Below, piece by piece: positions 46,134 through 57,236 of a DNA stretch of 64,000 bases. The stretch's first letter is position 1, and each line of letters starts with the position of its first letter. A program made the translations under genes and the position numbers. Source of the stretch: Devosia epidermidihirudinis (GTDB lineage Bacteria > Pseudomonadota > Alphaproteobacteria > Rhizobiales > Devosiaceae); the NCBI RefSeq assembly GCF_000971295.1, contig NZ_LANJ01000016.1:558001-622000 (forward strand). The letters run 5' to 3'. The notes under the pieces are model-generated. The model was given only the letters and a program-made list of their open reading frames with translations, was not told where the DNA came from and ran no database searches.

Positions 46134-46294
46134 GACAGTCTCGCAATTTGGCTTAAGCGGAAATGGGTTGCCGACATGGCTGCCCAATAGGAGGCTAGCA
46201 TAGCTTAAAGCCATCAATCACGTAAGAAATTTACAGAAAATGTGCCATTTGGCGCGGCGCGCGGCGAAAATTTGCGCAATACTGGTTGAATTAA

Positions 46295-46312
46295 GAAACT
46301 GGCTTACAAAAA
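46295..46312 (+). promoter_or_regulatory. Candidate RpiR-type site before the RidA operon
   Basis: GAAACTGGCTTACAAAAA shares about 14 of 18 bases with 36038-36055. A related 'GTAAGAAATTTACAGAAAAT' stretch lies at about 46221-46240 on the side of the divergent M81 gene. Confidence 0.4.
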
Positions 46313-46328
46313 CTCGAGGGAGAGACAC

Positions 46329-46712
46329 ATGCCGATCAAGCGTTATGGTGCTGAAAAAGCTGGTGCCGGTGGTCAAAACCTGCCCTTCGCGCGCGCTGTG
46401 GAAGCGGGCGGGTGGCTACATGTGTCGGGGCAAGTTGCCATGAAGGACGGCGAGATCGTTCATGACGGCATTGTCGAGCAGACGCATCTGACGATCCAGA
46501 ACGTCATCGCCATCCTGACTGAGGCTGGCTATGGGCTCGAACATGTGGTCCGCTGCGGTGTCTGGCTGGATGATCCGCGCGACTTCTGGAGCTTCAACGC
46601 CGTCTACAAGAGCTATTTCGGCGAGCATCCGCCAGCCCGTGCCTGCGTGCAGAGCCACATGATGGTGGACTGCAAAGTGGAAATCGACTGCATCGCCTAT
46701 AAGGGACCTTAG
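46329..46712 (+). CDS. RidA/YjgF/UK114 family protein
   Basis: 127 residues. Key family residues are present in 'LHVSGQVA', 'TIQNVIAILTEAGYGLEHVV' and the Arg of 'HPPARACVQS', which in RidA holds the imine or enamine substrate. RidA proteins hydrolyse reactive enamines made by PLP enzymes, so a place ahead of an SDR and a DSD1-type PLP enzyme makes sense. It starts 16 bp after a GAGGGAGAG ribosome-binding site. Confidence 0.92.
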   Translation: MPIKRYGAEKAGAGGQNLPFARAVEAGGWLHVSGQVAMKDGEIVHDGIVEQTHLTIQNVIAILTEAGYGLEHVVRCGVWLDDPRDFWSFNAVYKSYFGEHPPARACVQSHMMVDCKVEIDCIAYKGP

Positions 46713-46722
46713 GGGATCTGCC

Positions 46723-47502
46723 ATGAGTGACACTGTGTTCGGCCTGAAAGGCAAAACCGTATTGATCAGCGGCGCGGGGGGCGGCATTGGCCGCTCACTG
46801 GTCCTTGCCTTCCAGAATGCGGGCGCCATCGTCGATGGAGCGGACCGCGAGGCGTCAATGCTCGATGGGCTTGGTGTGCGCCATCAGGTGCTGTTCGATC
46901 AGGCCGATCCAGCGGGCACCCGCGCGGCGATCAAACACTACCTTGCCAAGGCGGGTACCCCAGACGCAGTGGTGTCAAATGCCGGGTTTACCCGTGCGGA
47001 AACGCTTGACCAGATTGCCAGCGACGATGTCTGGGAGTCAGAGGTCAATATCAACCTCAATGGCGCCTATGCCATGACCGACCCGATCGTTCAGGCAATG
47101 GCCGCACGAGGCAAGGGCGCGCTGGTGTTCATCTCCTCGGTCAACGCCATCGCCCACTATGGTAACCCGGCTTATTCGGCGGCGAAGGCTGGCCTTGTTG
47201 CTTATGCCAAGGCCATTGCGGTGGAGCGTGGCGGGCAGGGCGTGCGCGCCAATGTGATCTGTCCCGGTTCGGTCCGCACCCCGGCATGGGATCACCGGCT
47301 GGAAGCCGACCCAGCGCTGCTTGATGGCGTGCTGCCGCATTATCCTTTGGGTCGCATGGTGTTGCCCATGGAAGTGGCCAATGCGGCGGTGTTTTTCTGC
47401 TCTGATGCGGCTTCGGGGATCACCGGCACCGTATTGCCGGTTGACGCAGGGCTGACAGCTGGCAATCTGCGTTTTGTTGACGATGTCTTGAGGGGCAAAT
47501 GA
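46723..47502 (+). CDS. Short-chain dehydrogenase/reductase
   Basis: 259 residues. The cofactor motif is 'ISGAGGGIGRSL' and the catalytic set 'FISSVNAIAHYGNPAYSAAKAG' gives Ser, Tyr and Lys. It probably uses NAD(H), as an Asp occurs after the second strand ('VDGADRE'). It follows RidA by 10 bp and overlaps the DSD1 gene by 4. It likely oxidises a hydroxy compound that feeds or leaves the PLP enzyme step. Confidence 0.9.
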   Translation: MSDTVFGLKGKTVLISGAGGGIGRSLVLAFQNAGAIVDGADREASMLDGLGVRHQVLFDQADPAGTRAAIKHYLAKAGTPDAVVSNAGFTRAETLDQIASDDVWESEVNINLNGAYAMTDPIVQAMAARGKGALVFISSVNAIAHYGNPAYSAAKAGLVAYAKAIAVERGGQGVRANVICPGSVRTPAWDHRLEADPALLDGVLPHYPLGRMVLPMEVANAAVFFCSDAASGITGTVLPVDAGLTAGNLRFVDDVLRGK

Positions 47503-48560
47503 CCGATTTTTCTGAACTCGATACGCCCGCTGTCCTGATCGACGTCGACCGCGTCGATGCCAACCTCAAGCGCGTCCAGTACTATGCCGACAGCCATAGG
47601 CTGAAACTGCGGCCCCATATCAAGACCCACAAGCTGCCCCGCTTTGCCAAGCGCGCCATTGATCTGGGCGCCATTGGCATCACAGTGCAGAAGCTGGGCG
47701 AGGCCGAGGTGATGGCCGATGCCGGCATCACCGAAATCTTCATGCCCTACAATATCATCGGCGCAGCCAAGCTGGCGCGGCTGAAGGCGCTGGCGAGCCG
47801 AGTCAATATCTCGGTGACGGCGGACAGCGAGCAAACCGTGGCAGGGCTGTCCGCGACCTTTGCCGATGCGAGCAAGCCGCTGCTGGTGCTGGTCGAATGC
47901 GACACCGGCATGGGACGCTGTGGTGTGCAGAGCCCTGCCGCCGCCGTGGCGCTGGCACAGAAGATTGCCGCATCGCCCGGCCTGCGCTTTGGCGGGCTGA
48001 TGACCTATCCGGCGGCCGGGCTGGTCGAGGCCAATGCGGCCTGGCTCGCTGCAGCCAAGCAGGCTTTGGCCGATGCAGGGCTGCCTGCGCCCATCGTGTC
48101 CAATGGCGGAACGCCCGATATCTGGCGCGCCCATGAGGTGAAGGCCGCGACCGAGCATCGCCCCGGCACCTATATTTATATGGACCGCTTTCAGGTCTCC
48201 AAGGGCGTTGGCGGCTTTGCCGACTGCGCGCTGACTGTATTGGCGACCGTCGTCAGCCGCCCCACCGAAGACCGCGCCATTATCGATGCCGGGTCCAAGG
48301 CGCTGACCAGCGATACGCTGGGCATGGCCGGTTTTGGCCTGATCGAGGCCTATCCTGACGCGGTGATTGTGGGGCTGAGCGAAGAGCATGGTACCATCGA
48401 TCTCAGTGCCTGCGCGACCAAGCCCAAGATTGGCGAAAAAATCCGCATCATCCCCAACCATGCCTGCGTGGTTAGCAACCTGTTCGCAACGGTGACGCTG
48501 ATTTCCAATGGCGCGGTGGTGGAAACCGTGCCGGTTGCCGCGCGAGGACGCGTCGACTGA
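47499..48560 (+). CDS. DSD1-family PLP enzyme (D-threonine aldolase/D-serine dehydratase-like)
   Basis: 353 residues, a fold-type III PLP enzyme. The PLP Lys is Lys42 in 'RPHIKTHKLP', and the metal-binding His and Cys of this family are in 'IPNHACVVSNL' near the C-terminus. Members split beta-hydroxy D-amino acids or dehydrate D-serine. The RidA upstream would handle the enamine that a dehydratase makes, which speaks for the D-serine-dehydratase type. It overlaps the SDR gene. Confidence 0.9.
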   Translation: MTDFSELDTPAVLIDVDRVDANLKRVQYYADSHRLKLRPHIKTHKLPRFAKRAIDLGAIGITVQKLGEAEVMADAGITEIFMPYNIIGAAKLARLKALASRVNISVTADSEQTVAGLSATFADASKPLLVLVECDTGMGRCGVQSPAAAVALAQKIAASPGLRFGGLMTYPAAGLVEANAAWLAAAKQALADAGLPAPIVSNGGTPDIWRAHEVKAATEHRPGTYIYMDRFQVSKGVGGFADCALTVLATVVSRPTEDRAIIDAGSKALTSDTLGMAGFGLIEAYPDAVIVGLSEEHGTIDLSACATKPKIGEKIRIIPNHACVVSNLFATVTLISNGAVVETVPVAARGRVD

Positions 48561-48593
48561 CGTTGACTGTGTTGAGGGGGAGAGAGCTCGACC

Positions 48594-49088
48594 ATGACTG
48601 ATCTGCTTGTCCGACTATACGATCTGCCGGTGTTTGAGGCGGAGGCCAAGGTGGCGGCTGCCGGAATTGTGGTGCGCCGCGCCATCGCGCCTGAGGGCCA
48701 TGTGATCCTTGATTGGATCGGCAAGCATTTCCACCGCACCTGGGTGAGCGAGGCCACAAAGGGCCTGGCGCAGAACCCGGTGACGACCTGGATCGCGGTC
48801 AAGGACGGCAAGCTGCTGGGGTTTGCCTGCCATGACACCACGGCCAAGGGGTTCTTTGGGCCGACCGGTGTTGATGCCGAAGCGCGCGGGCAGGGGATCG
48901 GCGAGGCACTGCTGATTGCCACGCTGCGCGGGATGCGCGAAGCCGGTTACGGCTATGCCGTGATCGGCGATCCCGGTCCTGTGGCGTTTTATCAGAAGCG
49001 GCTCGACGCGCTGGAAATCCCGAACTCCAAGCCCGGGGTTTATGCCGGGATGCTGCGCGGCGAACAGGATGGGCCGATGCCGGAGTGA
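48594..49088 (+). CDS. GNAT family N-acetyltransferase
   Basis: 164 residues. The acetyl-CoA motif A reads 'VDAEARGQGIGEALLIATLRGMREAGYGYAV', cut here into its key part R-G-Q-G-I-G at residues about 100-105, followed by 'VIGDPGPVAFYQKRL'. The substrate, an amine, is not known. It begins 34 bp after the DSD1 gene and could be the last gene of that operon, or be independent. Confidence 0.88.
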   Translation: MTDLLVRLYDLPVFEAEAKVAAAGIVVRRAIAPEGHVILDWIGKHFHRTWVSEATKGLAQNPVTTWIAVKDGKLLGFACHDTTAKGFFGPTGVDAEARGQGIGEALLIATLRGMREAGYGYAVIGDPGPVAFYQKRLDALEIPNSKPGVYAGMLRGEQDGPMPE

Positions 49089-49151
49089 AGGGGAGGCGCG
49101 GTTGGGTGGGATCGTTTATTGCTCACACAGAATCTCTGACGCGGATCGAAC

Positions 49152-49730
49152 GTGCCCCAGTCCAATTCCATCCCACCCAGCTTCTTTGATCGTCCCGTTC
49201 TCGACGTTGCCCGCGACCTCATCGGCACGACGCTCCTTGTCGATGGCGTGGGCGGGATGTTGGTGGAGGTGGAGGCCTATGAGCCATCCGATCCGGCCTC
49301 GCACAGCTTTCGTGGCCCCACCCCGCGCAATGCGGCGATGTTCGGCCCGCCCGGCCATGCCTATGTCTACAAAATCTACGGCATTCATTGGTGCTTGAAC
49401 TTTGTCTGCCAGACGGGCAGTGCCGTGTTAATCCGGGCGCTGGAGCCGACTGAGGGTATTGATCGCATGGCTAACCGCCGCGGAGGGTTGGGCATCCGTC
49501 AGCTATGCTCAGGTCCGGGCAAGCTGTGTCAGGCGCTGGATGTCAGCATCGCGCAAAACGGCCTGCCGCTCGATGCGCCCCCTTTTCAACTGCTCGCGCG
49601 CGATGCCGAACATGACATTGCCACCGGCCCGCGGATCGGACTGACCAAGGGTGTCGAGACGCCCTGGCGCTTTGTGCGTAATGGATCGCGGTTCCTCAGC
49701 AAGCCATTGCGACCGATCACAACCGGCTGA
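49152..49730 (+). CDS. Putative 3-methyladenine DNA glycosylase (AAG/MPG family)
   Basis: 192 residues. It has the fold markers of the AAG family: '[20 protein letters not shown]' with the catalytic Glu, '[20 protein letters not shown]' with the Tyr that flips the base, and '[12 protein letters not shown]'. It removes alkylated purines in base-excision repair. A GTG at 49152 is used; an ATG is not available close by. It is on its own, 64 bp after the GNAT gene. Confidence 0.93.
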   Translation: MPQSNSIPPSFFDRPVLDVARDLIGTTLLVDGVGGMLVEVEAYEPSDPASHSFRGPTPRNAAMFGPPGHAYVYKIYGIHWCLNFVCQTGSAVLIRALEPTEGIDRMANRRGGLGIRQLCSGPGKLCQALDVSIAQNGLPLDAPPFQLLARDAEHDIATGPRIGLTKGVETPWRFVRNGSRFLSKPLRPITTG

Positions 49731-49907
49731 ATTTGGGAACAATCCCGGCGCCGGGCGGTTTTGTCTGTGTAGGCGCAGGCGCGCGTCAACCGGACACGGT
49801 GGCAGAGGGAACGGGTTGGTTTTTCCGGTTTCCCGACCCGGCCAACGAAACGGCAGCCGAGCCCTTATCCCACCCGCGCCGCGTCTCGCTGACACGAGGA
49901 GACGACA

Positions 49908-50090
49908 ATGCCCCAAGGTGACAAGTCCGCCTATACCGATAAGCAGAAGCGCAAGGCCGCCCACATTGCCGAAGGCTATGAGGATAAAGGCGTTTCGGAC
50001 AAGGAGGCTGAGGCTCGCGCTTGGGCCACCGTCAACAAGGAAGATGGTGGCGGCAAGAAATCCGGCTCCGGCCGCGCCAAGGCACACTGA
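49908..50090 (+). CDS. Conserved 60-residue hydrophilic protein
   Basis: 60 residues (MPQGDKSAYTDKQKRKAAHI ... GRAKAH), rich in Lys, Glu and Gly. Short proteins with this sequence pattern (K-Y-T-D-K-Q, E-G-Y, A-R-A-W-A-T-V-N-K) are widespread in rhizobia and often called 'plasmid stabilization protein', although that role is doubtful. A GAGGAGAC site precedes the ATG. No membrane segment or Cys is present. Confidence 0.82.
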   Translation: MPQGDKSAYTDKQKRKAAHIAEGYEDKGVSDKEAEARAWATVNKEDGGGKKSGSGRAKAH

Positions 50091-50173
50091 CAAAACAGCA
50101 ACATGCACCACTAAGCGCTGTGGTGTGCACCCTGTGAGTTGCGCGGACATTGACCGTGTGATTCAAGGTCAGG

Positions 50174-52024
<1,851 letters not shown>

Positions 52025-52028
52025 TGGA

Positions 52029-52124
52029 CGACCTCGTGGTTCGACAGGCTCACCATGAGGTCTACCGCGGTCGCAGTAGCTCGGCAGACCTCATCCTGAG
52101 CTCGTCGAAGGACGAGGTCGTGGC
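52029..52124. repeat. 'gagcctgtcgaaccacgag' palindrome, copy 3 (reverse)
   Basis: It is the same family as 10462-10550 and 10791-10878, read on the other strand: CGACCTCGTGGTTCGACAGG ... TCGTCGAAGGACGAGGTCG. It begins directly after the recQ stop codon. Confidence 0.85.
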
Positions 52125-52145
52125 ACACAAGCAAGGCGCAGTCCC

Positions 52146-53123
52146 ATGACCGATACAATCAAGTCTCCCCGCTTTGCCGTTGTCGACATTGCCCGGGGCG
52201 TCGCGATCATTGCGATGATCGCCTATCACCTGTGCTGGGACCTCAGCTACTTCCGCTTCATCGAAGCCAATGTCGGCTACGATCCGCAATGGGTGTTCAT
52301 TGCGCGCAGCATTCTGTCGGTCTTCCTGTTCCTTGTGGGCGTTGGGCTGGTGCTGGGCCATGGCAAGGGAATTCGCTGGGCTGCGTTCTGGCGGCGCTGG
52401 GTGTGGGTGGCGGCGGGTGCGTTGGTCATCACCATTGCCACCTGGTTCGCCTTCCCCGACAGCTTTGTCTATTTCGGCGTGCTGCATGCCATTGCACTGT
52501 TTTCCATTCTGGCGCTGCCATTCCTGCGCGCGCCGCTATGGCTGGTGATCATCGTCGCGCTTGCGGTGATCGGGGTGCATTTCGTCTTCACCGATCCGTT
52601 GTTTAACGAGAAGGCATGGTCCTGGCTCGGCTTCTGGCAAATCCCGCCGCCTGCCAATGACCTGGTTCCGGTGTTCCCATGGTTCGGTGCGGTGCTGGTT
52701 GGGGTGATTGCAACCCGTCTGGTGCTGGCCTCATCGTTGGCTGGTAAGCTCCTCGCCATTCAGCCCACGGGACGGTTCGCGCGCCTGCTGACCACGATGG
52801 GGCGTTGGAGCCTCTTGATCTATGTGCTGCACCAGCCGCTGCTGCTGGCTGTGCTGTTCCCGCTGGCGCAGGTGACCCATCCAGAGATCGCCATGCGCAG
52901 CACCGATTTCATGAACTCGTGCCAGCAGTCCTGCGTTGATAGTGGCACCGATGCCAAGCTCTGCGTCACCTACTGCCAGTGCGGCCTGGAGAACGTTGAA
53001 ACCAACGATCTGTGGGAGCCCATTTTTACCGGCACCATCACGCCCGAAGTGCAGACCCAGCTCGATGCCAGCAACCGGCAATGTTCGGCACTGATCTATC
53101 CGGAGCTCAATTCCAGCCCTTAG
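52146..53123 (+). CDS. DUF1624/heparan-alpha-glucosaminide acetyltransferase-like membrane protein with Cys-rich tail
   Basis: 325 residues. The opening 'RFAVVDIARGVAIIAMIAYHLCWDLSYF' is typical of DUF1624 (cut here: D-I-A-R-G and Y-H-L), followed by about seven helices up to residue 240. Homologues transfer acyl groups across the membrane to glycans. Residues 259, 263, 273, 277 and 279 are Cys in the periplasmic-like tail, in a C-x3-C-x9-C-x3-C-x-C arrangement, with a sixth Cys further on. The tail is not part of the usual domain. It starts 22 bp after the repeat that follows recQ. Confidence 0.85.
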   Translation: MTDTIKSPRFAVVDIARGVAIIAMIAYHLCWDLSYFRFIEANVGYDPQWVFIARSILSVFLFLVGVGLVLGHGKGIRWAAFWRRWVWVAAGALVITIATWFAFPDSFVYFGVLHAIALFSILALPFLRAPLWLVIIVALAVIGVHFVFTDPLFNEKAWSWLGFWQIPPPANDLVPVFPWFGAVLVGVIATRLVLASSLAGKLLAIQPTGRFARLLTTMGRWSLLIYVLHQPLLLAVLFPLAQVTHPEIAMRSTDFMNSCQQSCVDSGTDAKLCVTYCQCGLENVETNDLWEPIFTGTITPEVQTQLDASNRQCSALIYPELNSSP

Positions 53124-53297
53124 CGGCGATATTGCGCCATCCCGTCTCATACTTTGTGATTTTTGCCCAAAATCGGTCTTGAATGGTACGGCGAATGGGC
53201 GTTCATTGTTTTCGCGAGTTGATTTGTCCGGGCTGCGCCTAGTGTTGGCTCCGTGCCGGTTCGGACCCCACATACAAATTGAAGTCTGGATACTTCC

Positions 53298-55154
53298 TTG
53301 ACCACCGACAAGGCTGGCCGCGTCCATTCACGCGGCGATGCACGTGCACATGTGGCTGCTGCCCATGCTGGTAAGGGCCAAGGCCCACTGCTGCGGATTT
53401 CCCTCTATTCGCTGCGCCACCCCTGGCAGGCCTCGGCCGCCATCGGCGCGACAATCGTGGCCTCGGTGCTGCAATTGCTCATTCCTCGGCTTTTGGGGCA
53501 CGCCATCGATCAGGCGCAGGACGTGTTGAGCGTTGGCGCGGCGGGGGCGGAACAGGCGCTATTCTGGAGCGCCATGCTGCTGCTGGGCCTGTCGGTGGCG
53601 CGCGGCATCTTCACCCTGCTGCAGAACTACTATTCGGAATCGGTCGGCCACCACGTTGGTTATGAGCTGCGCCTTGCCTTTTACGACAAGGTGCAACGGC
53701 TGCCCTATGCCTATCACGACAAGGTCCATACTGGTGATCTCATCACCATGGGCCTGCTCGATCTGGACGGCGTGCGCATGTTCTTTTCGACCGGCCTCGT
53801 GCGTGTGGTGCTGCTCTCGGTGCTGATCGGGGTGGGCGCCTATATGCTGCTCAGCACCGATTTTGTGCTGGGCCTATTGGCGCTGAGCTTTGTGCCCTTC
53901 GTTGCCTGGCGCTCGTCGGTGGCGCAGCTGACATTGCGCGCCACCTGGATCATGCTGCAGGACAAGCTGTCTGCACTGACCCGGGTGATGGAAGAAAACC
54001 TCGGCGGCATCCGCGTCGTACGAGCGTTCTCTGGCCAGAAGTTCGAGCTCGCCAAGTTCGACGTCGCCAGCAAGGAGGCGCTCGAGCTGTCTCATGAACG
54101 GGTCGGCATTCGCGTGCGCAACACCTCGGCCATGACCTTCTCGTTCTTTGCGGCCATGGGCCTCGTGCTCTGGTTCGGCGGCAATAAGGTGATCGCGGGC
54201 GAAATGAGCGTTGGTACGCTCGCATCGTTCCTCACCTTCATGACGATCCTGCAGATGCCGGTGCGCCAGCTCGGCCTGATGGTGAACTCCTTCGCGCGCG
54301 CCTCGATCTGTGGCGACCGCCTGTTCGGGTTCCTCGATGAACCCATTTCGATCGCCGATGAACCCGGCGTGCCAGACCTCAAGGTCACCAAGGGCACGCT
54401 CAAGTTTGACAATGTCAGCTTCACCTATCCCGGCGCCAATCATCCGACGCTCGATGGCGTTAGCTTTGAGGCCCATGCGGGCGAAACCATCGGCATCGTC
54501 GGCGCGCCCGGTGCGGGCAAGTCGACGCTGGCCCATCTCATTCCGCGCTTCTACGATGTCAGTGGTGGCCACATCACCATCGACGGGCAGGACGTGAGCA
54601 AGGTGTCGCTGCAGTCGTTGCGTCGCTCGGTCGCCGTGGTGCAGCAGGACAGCTTCCTCTTCACCACCACTATCGAAAACAACATTGCCTATGGCGATCC
54701 CTGGTCCAAGGAGACCAAGATCGAAAAGGCCGCCGAAAGCGCGCAGCTGCACAATTACATCATGGGTCTGCCAGCCGGTTATGACACCGTGGTGGGCGAG
54801 CGTGGCGTGTCACTGTCGGGCGGGCAGCGCCAGCGACTGTCGATTGCGCGCAGTCTCGTGCTCAAGCCTGCGGTCATGGTGTTCGACGATTCCACGGCGG
54901 CTATCGACGCGGGCACTGAACACCGCATTCGCAGCGCCATCCGCCGCTATGCCAAGGACCGCGTGACGCTGGTGATCAGCCATCGCCTGAGCTCGCTCCT
55001 GCATGCCGACCGCATCCTGTTCCTCGACAATGGCAAGATCGTCGAAGAGGGCAGCCACGAGGAATTGCTGGCTGCCGGAGGTCGTTATCGGGCGCTGTAT
55101 GATCTGCAGACCCGCCCCACCGAAGACATCGAAATGGGGAGCGCAGCCCAATGA
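53298..55154 (+). CDS. ABC exporter, subunit with degenerate ATP site
   Basis: 618 residues from a TTG. The transmembrane domain (six helices, residues about 30-340) is fused to a nucleotide-binding domain. Walker A 'GAPGAGKST' and signature 'LSGGQRQR' are normal, but Walker B 'VMVFDDSTAAID' has Asp531 where the catalytic Glu should be. In heterodimeric exporters such as TM287/288 and BmrCD this marks the subunit with the non-catalytic site. It overlaps the next half-transporter by 4 bases and should pair with it. Drug or lipid export is probable. Confidence 0.9.
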   Translation: MTTDKAGRVHSRGDARAHVAAAHAGKGQGPLLRISLYSLRHPWQASAAIGATIVASVLQLLIPRLLGHAIDQAQDVLSVGAAGAEQALFWSAMLLLGLSVARGIFTLLQNYYSESVGHHVGYELRLAFYDKVQRLPYAYHDKVHTGDLITMGLLDLDGVRMFFSTGLVRVVLLSVLIGVGAYMLLSTDFVLGLLALSFVPFVAWRSSVAQLTLRATWIMLQDKLSALTRVMEENLGGIRVVRAFSGQKFELAKFDVASKEALELSHERVGIRVRNTSAMTFSFFAAMGLVLWFGGNKVIAGEMSVGTLASFLTFMTILQMPVRQLGLMVNSFARASICGDRLFGFLDEPISIADEPGVPDLKVTKGTLKFDNVSFTYPGANHPTLDGVSFEAHAGETIGIVGAPGAGKSTLAHLIPRFYDVSGGHITIDGQDVSKVSLQSLRRSVAVVQQDSFLFTTTIENNIAYGDPWSKETKIEKAAESAQLHNYIMGLPAGYDTVVGERGVSLSGGQRQRLSIARSLVLKPAVMVFDDSTAAIDAGTEHRIRSAIRRYAKDRVTLVISHRLSSLLHADRILFLDNGKIVEEGSHEELLAAGGRYRALYDLQTRPTEDIEMGSAAQ

Positions 55155-57049
55155 GTGCGATTGAGGAAGAAGACCGCGAAGTCGCAGCCTTTCCCGGCCA
55201 GCGTCCGCCGCGCGCCAGCGTGGGCAGCCATCGCATCGAAGAAGAAGTCTTCGGCAAGGCCTATGACCCCAAAACGGTCCGACGCATCTGGGCGTTCGTG
55301 AAGCCCTACCAGACCAAGATCTATATCTCGGTCGGCGCTGTTCTGGTGTTTACCGCCACCCAGCTTGCCATTCCCCTGATCATCGGCCGCGCCATCGATA
55401 GCGGCATGACCCAGGGCGGCAACACGACCAATCTGCTGTGGGCCATGGTGGCCTTTGCCGTGGCGGTGCTCTTCAACTTCGCTGCCTCCTATGTGCAGGA
55501 AACCGAAGTCGGCAAGGTGGCCGAGAACGTGCTGTTCGATATGCGCCGGGCCATGTTCGCCCAGCTGCAGCGCGTGTCGCTCAGCTTTATGGACAAGACC
55601 GAAGTCGGCCGCCTGATGAGCCGCTTGCAGGGTGACGTGAACTCCATGCAGGAGTTTCTGGAAACCTCGGTGATCTCCGTCGGTGACGTCGTGCTGCTGA
55701 TCGGCATCGTCGTCGTCCTGCTGACGCTTGATTTCCGGCTGGGCCTTTTGACGCTGTCCACCATGCCCATCCTGTTCATCGTGCGCATCTTCTGGCTGCC
55801 ACCCGCCAAGCGCGCCTTCTGGGCTGCACACGAGACCAACTCGATCACGGCCGGTGCCATGGCCGAGGGCATCAATGGCGTGCGGACCGTGCAGAACTTG
55901 GACCGCCAGAAGGTCAATTTCGATCTCTATGACGACAAGGCCTACAATAATCTGCTGACCCAGCTGACCGGTTCCCGCTATGCGCAGGTCATGGTGCCGA
56001 TTGTCGATAGCCTCACCGGCATCGCCATGGCGACCGTGGTGGTTGTCGGTGGCTCGCTGGTGCTCAATGGCGGGCTGGAAATCGGCGTCATCGTCGCGTT
56101 CCTGTTCTACATCCAGCGCTTCTTCGATCCGATCCGCTCGCTGACCATGCAGTATTCGATCATGCAGCGCGCCATGACCTCGGGCCGTCGCATCACCGAA
56201 GTGCTCGACGTGCCGGTGTCGATTGCCGACAAGCCTGACGCCGTGACGCTGACTCGCGATATGGATGGCTCGGTCGAGTTCAAGAACGTCACCTTCGGCT
56301 ACCGTGAAGACAATCCGGTGCTCAAGAATGTGAGCTTTCTGGTCAAGCCAGGCGAGACGGTGGCTCTGGTGGGGCCCACCGGCTCGGGCAAGACCAGCGC
56401 GATGTCCCTGGTGCACCGGTTCTATGAGGTGCAGTCCGGTGCCGTAATGGTGGGCGGGCACGACGTGCGCGACATCACCCAGGAATCGCTGGGCGAACAG
56501 GTCGCCATGGTGCTGCAGGAGCCGTTCCTGTTCACCGGCTCGGTGTTCGACAACATCCGCTACAACAAGACCTCGGCGACGCTGGACGATGTGATCGCGG
56601 CGTCCAAGGCCGTGGGTGCGCATGAGTTCATCTCGCGTCTGCCCGGCGGCTATGACAGCGTTCTCGAACAGCGCGGCGCCAACCTGTCGCTCGGCCAGCG
56701 GCAATTGCTGAGCTTTGCCCGGGCTCTGGTGGCTGATGCCAAAATCCTGGTGCTCGACGAAGCAACCGCCAATATCGATAGCTACACCGAACGGCAAATC
56801 CAGAAGGCTCTTCTCACCTTGCTCGAAGGCCGCACCGGCATGGTCATAGCCCATCGCCTCGCCACCATCCGTGGCGCCGACCGTATCATCGTGCTGCAGA
56901 ACGGCGAGCTGATCGAAACCGGCAATCATGACGAGCTGATGGAGAAGGGCGGGCTCTATTCCAAACTCTACAACATGAACTATGCCAGCTTCGACGACAT
57001 CCCCGATGAAGTCGTGGCGCAAGCCAATGCCAAGGCTGCGAGCACCTGA
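55151..57049 (+). CDS. ABC exporter, catalytically complete partner subunit
   Basis: 632 residues, transmembrane domain plus ATPase. Walker A 'GPTGSGKTS' and Walker B 'ILVLDEATANID' with the catalytic Glu are intact, while the signature 'LSLGQRQL' deviates from LSGGQ. A canonical Glu here with a weak signature is the mirror image of the upstream subunit, as expected for a heterodimer. An N-terminal charged stretch of about 45 residues precedes the first helix. Confidence 0.9.
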   Translation: MSAIEEEDREVAAFPGQRPPRASVGSHRIEEEVFGKAYDPKTVRRIWAFVKPYQTKIYISVGAVLVFTATQLAIPLIIGRAIDSGMTQGGNTTNLLWAMVAFAVAVLFNFAASYVQETEVGKVAENVLFDMRRAMFAQLQRVSLSFMDKTEVGRLMSRLQGDVNSMQEFLETSVISVGDVVLLIGIVVVLLTLDFRLGLLTLSTMPILFIVRIFWLPPAKRAFWAAHETNSITAGAMAEGINGVRTVQNLDRQKVNFDLYDDKAYNNLLTQLTGSRYAQVMVPIVDSLTGIAMATVVVVGGSLVLNGGLEIGVIVAFLFYIQRFFDPIRSLTMQYSIMQRAMTSGRRITEVLDVPVSIADKPDAVTLTRDMDGSVEFKNVTFGYREDNPVLKNVSFLVKPGETVALVGPTGSGKTSAMSLVHRFYEVQSGAVMVGGHDVRDITQESLGEQVAMVLQEPFLFTGSVFDNIRYNKTSATLDDVIAASKAVGAHEFISRLPGGYDSVLEQRGANLSLGQRQLLSFARALVADAKILVLDEATANIDSYTERQIQKALLTLLEGRTGMVIAHRLATIRGADRIIVLQNGELIETGNHDELMEKGGLYSKLYNMNYASFDDIPDEVVAQANAKAAST

Positions 57050-57063
57050 GCCATCCACTCACG

Positions 57064-57090
57064 ACTCCTCCCCCTGAGCCGGGGAGGAGT
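57064..57090. terminator. Hairpin after the ABC exporter pair
   Basis: ACTCCTCCCC pairs with GGGGAGGAGT around 7 bases. A short fragment of the 'agacctcaccatgaggtct' repeat follows at 57112-57129. Confidence 0.6.
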
Positions 57091-57236
57091 AGAGCCGAGT
57101 TGGGCAATCAGTAGACCTCACCATGAGGTCTGTTGCAGCCTCCAAAAACTCCGTCCGCGCTGTAGTCCGGTGATTTGGCAAGGGGTATGCACCGCCCGCT
57201 AATCTGCTAACGTGCCCGGGAAATCGGAGTACCAGC

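Noticed and set aside
55085..57058. 657-codon open frame on the minus strand
   Set aside because: It mirrors the second ABC exporter subunit and shows no domain, only a biased composition.
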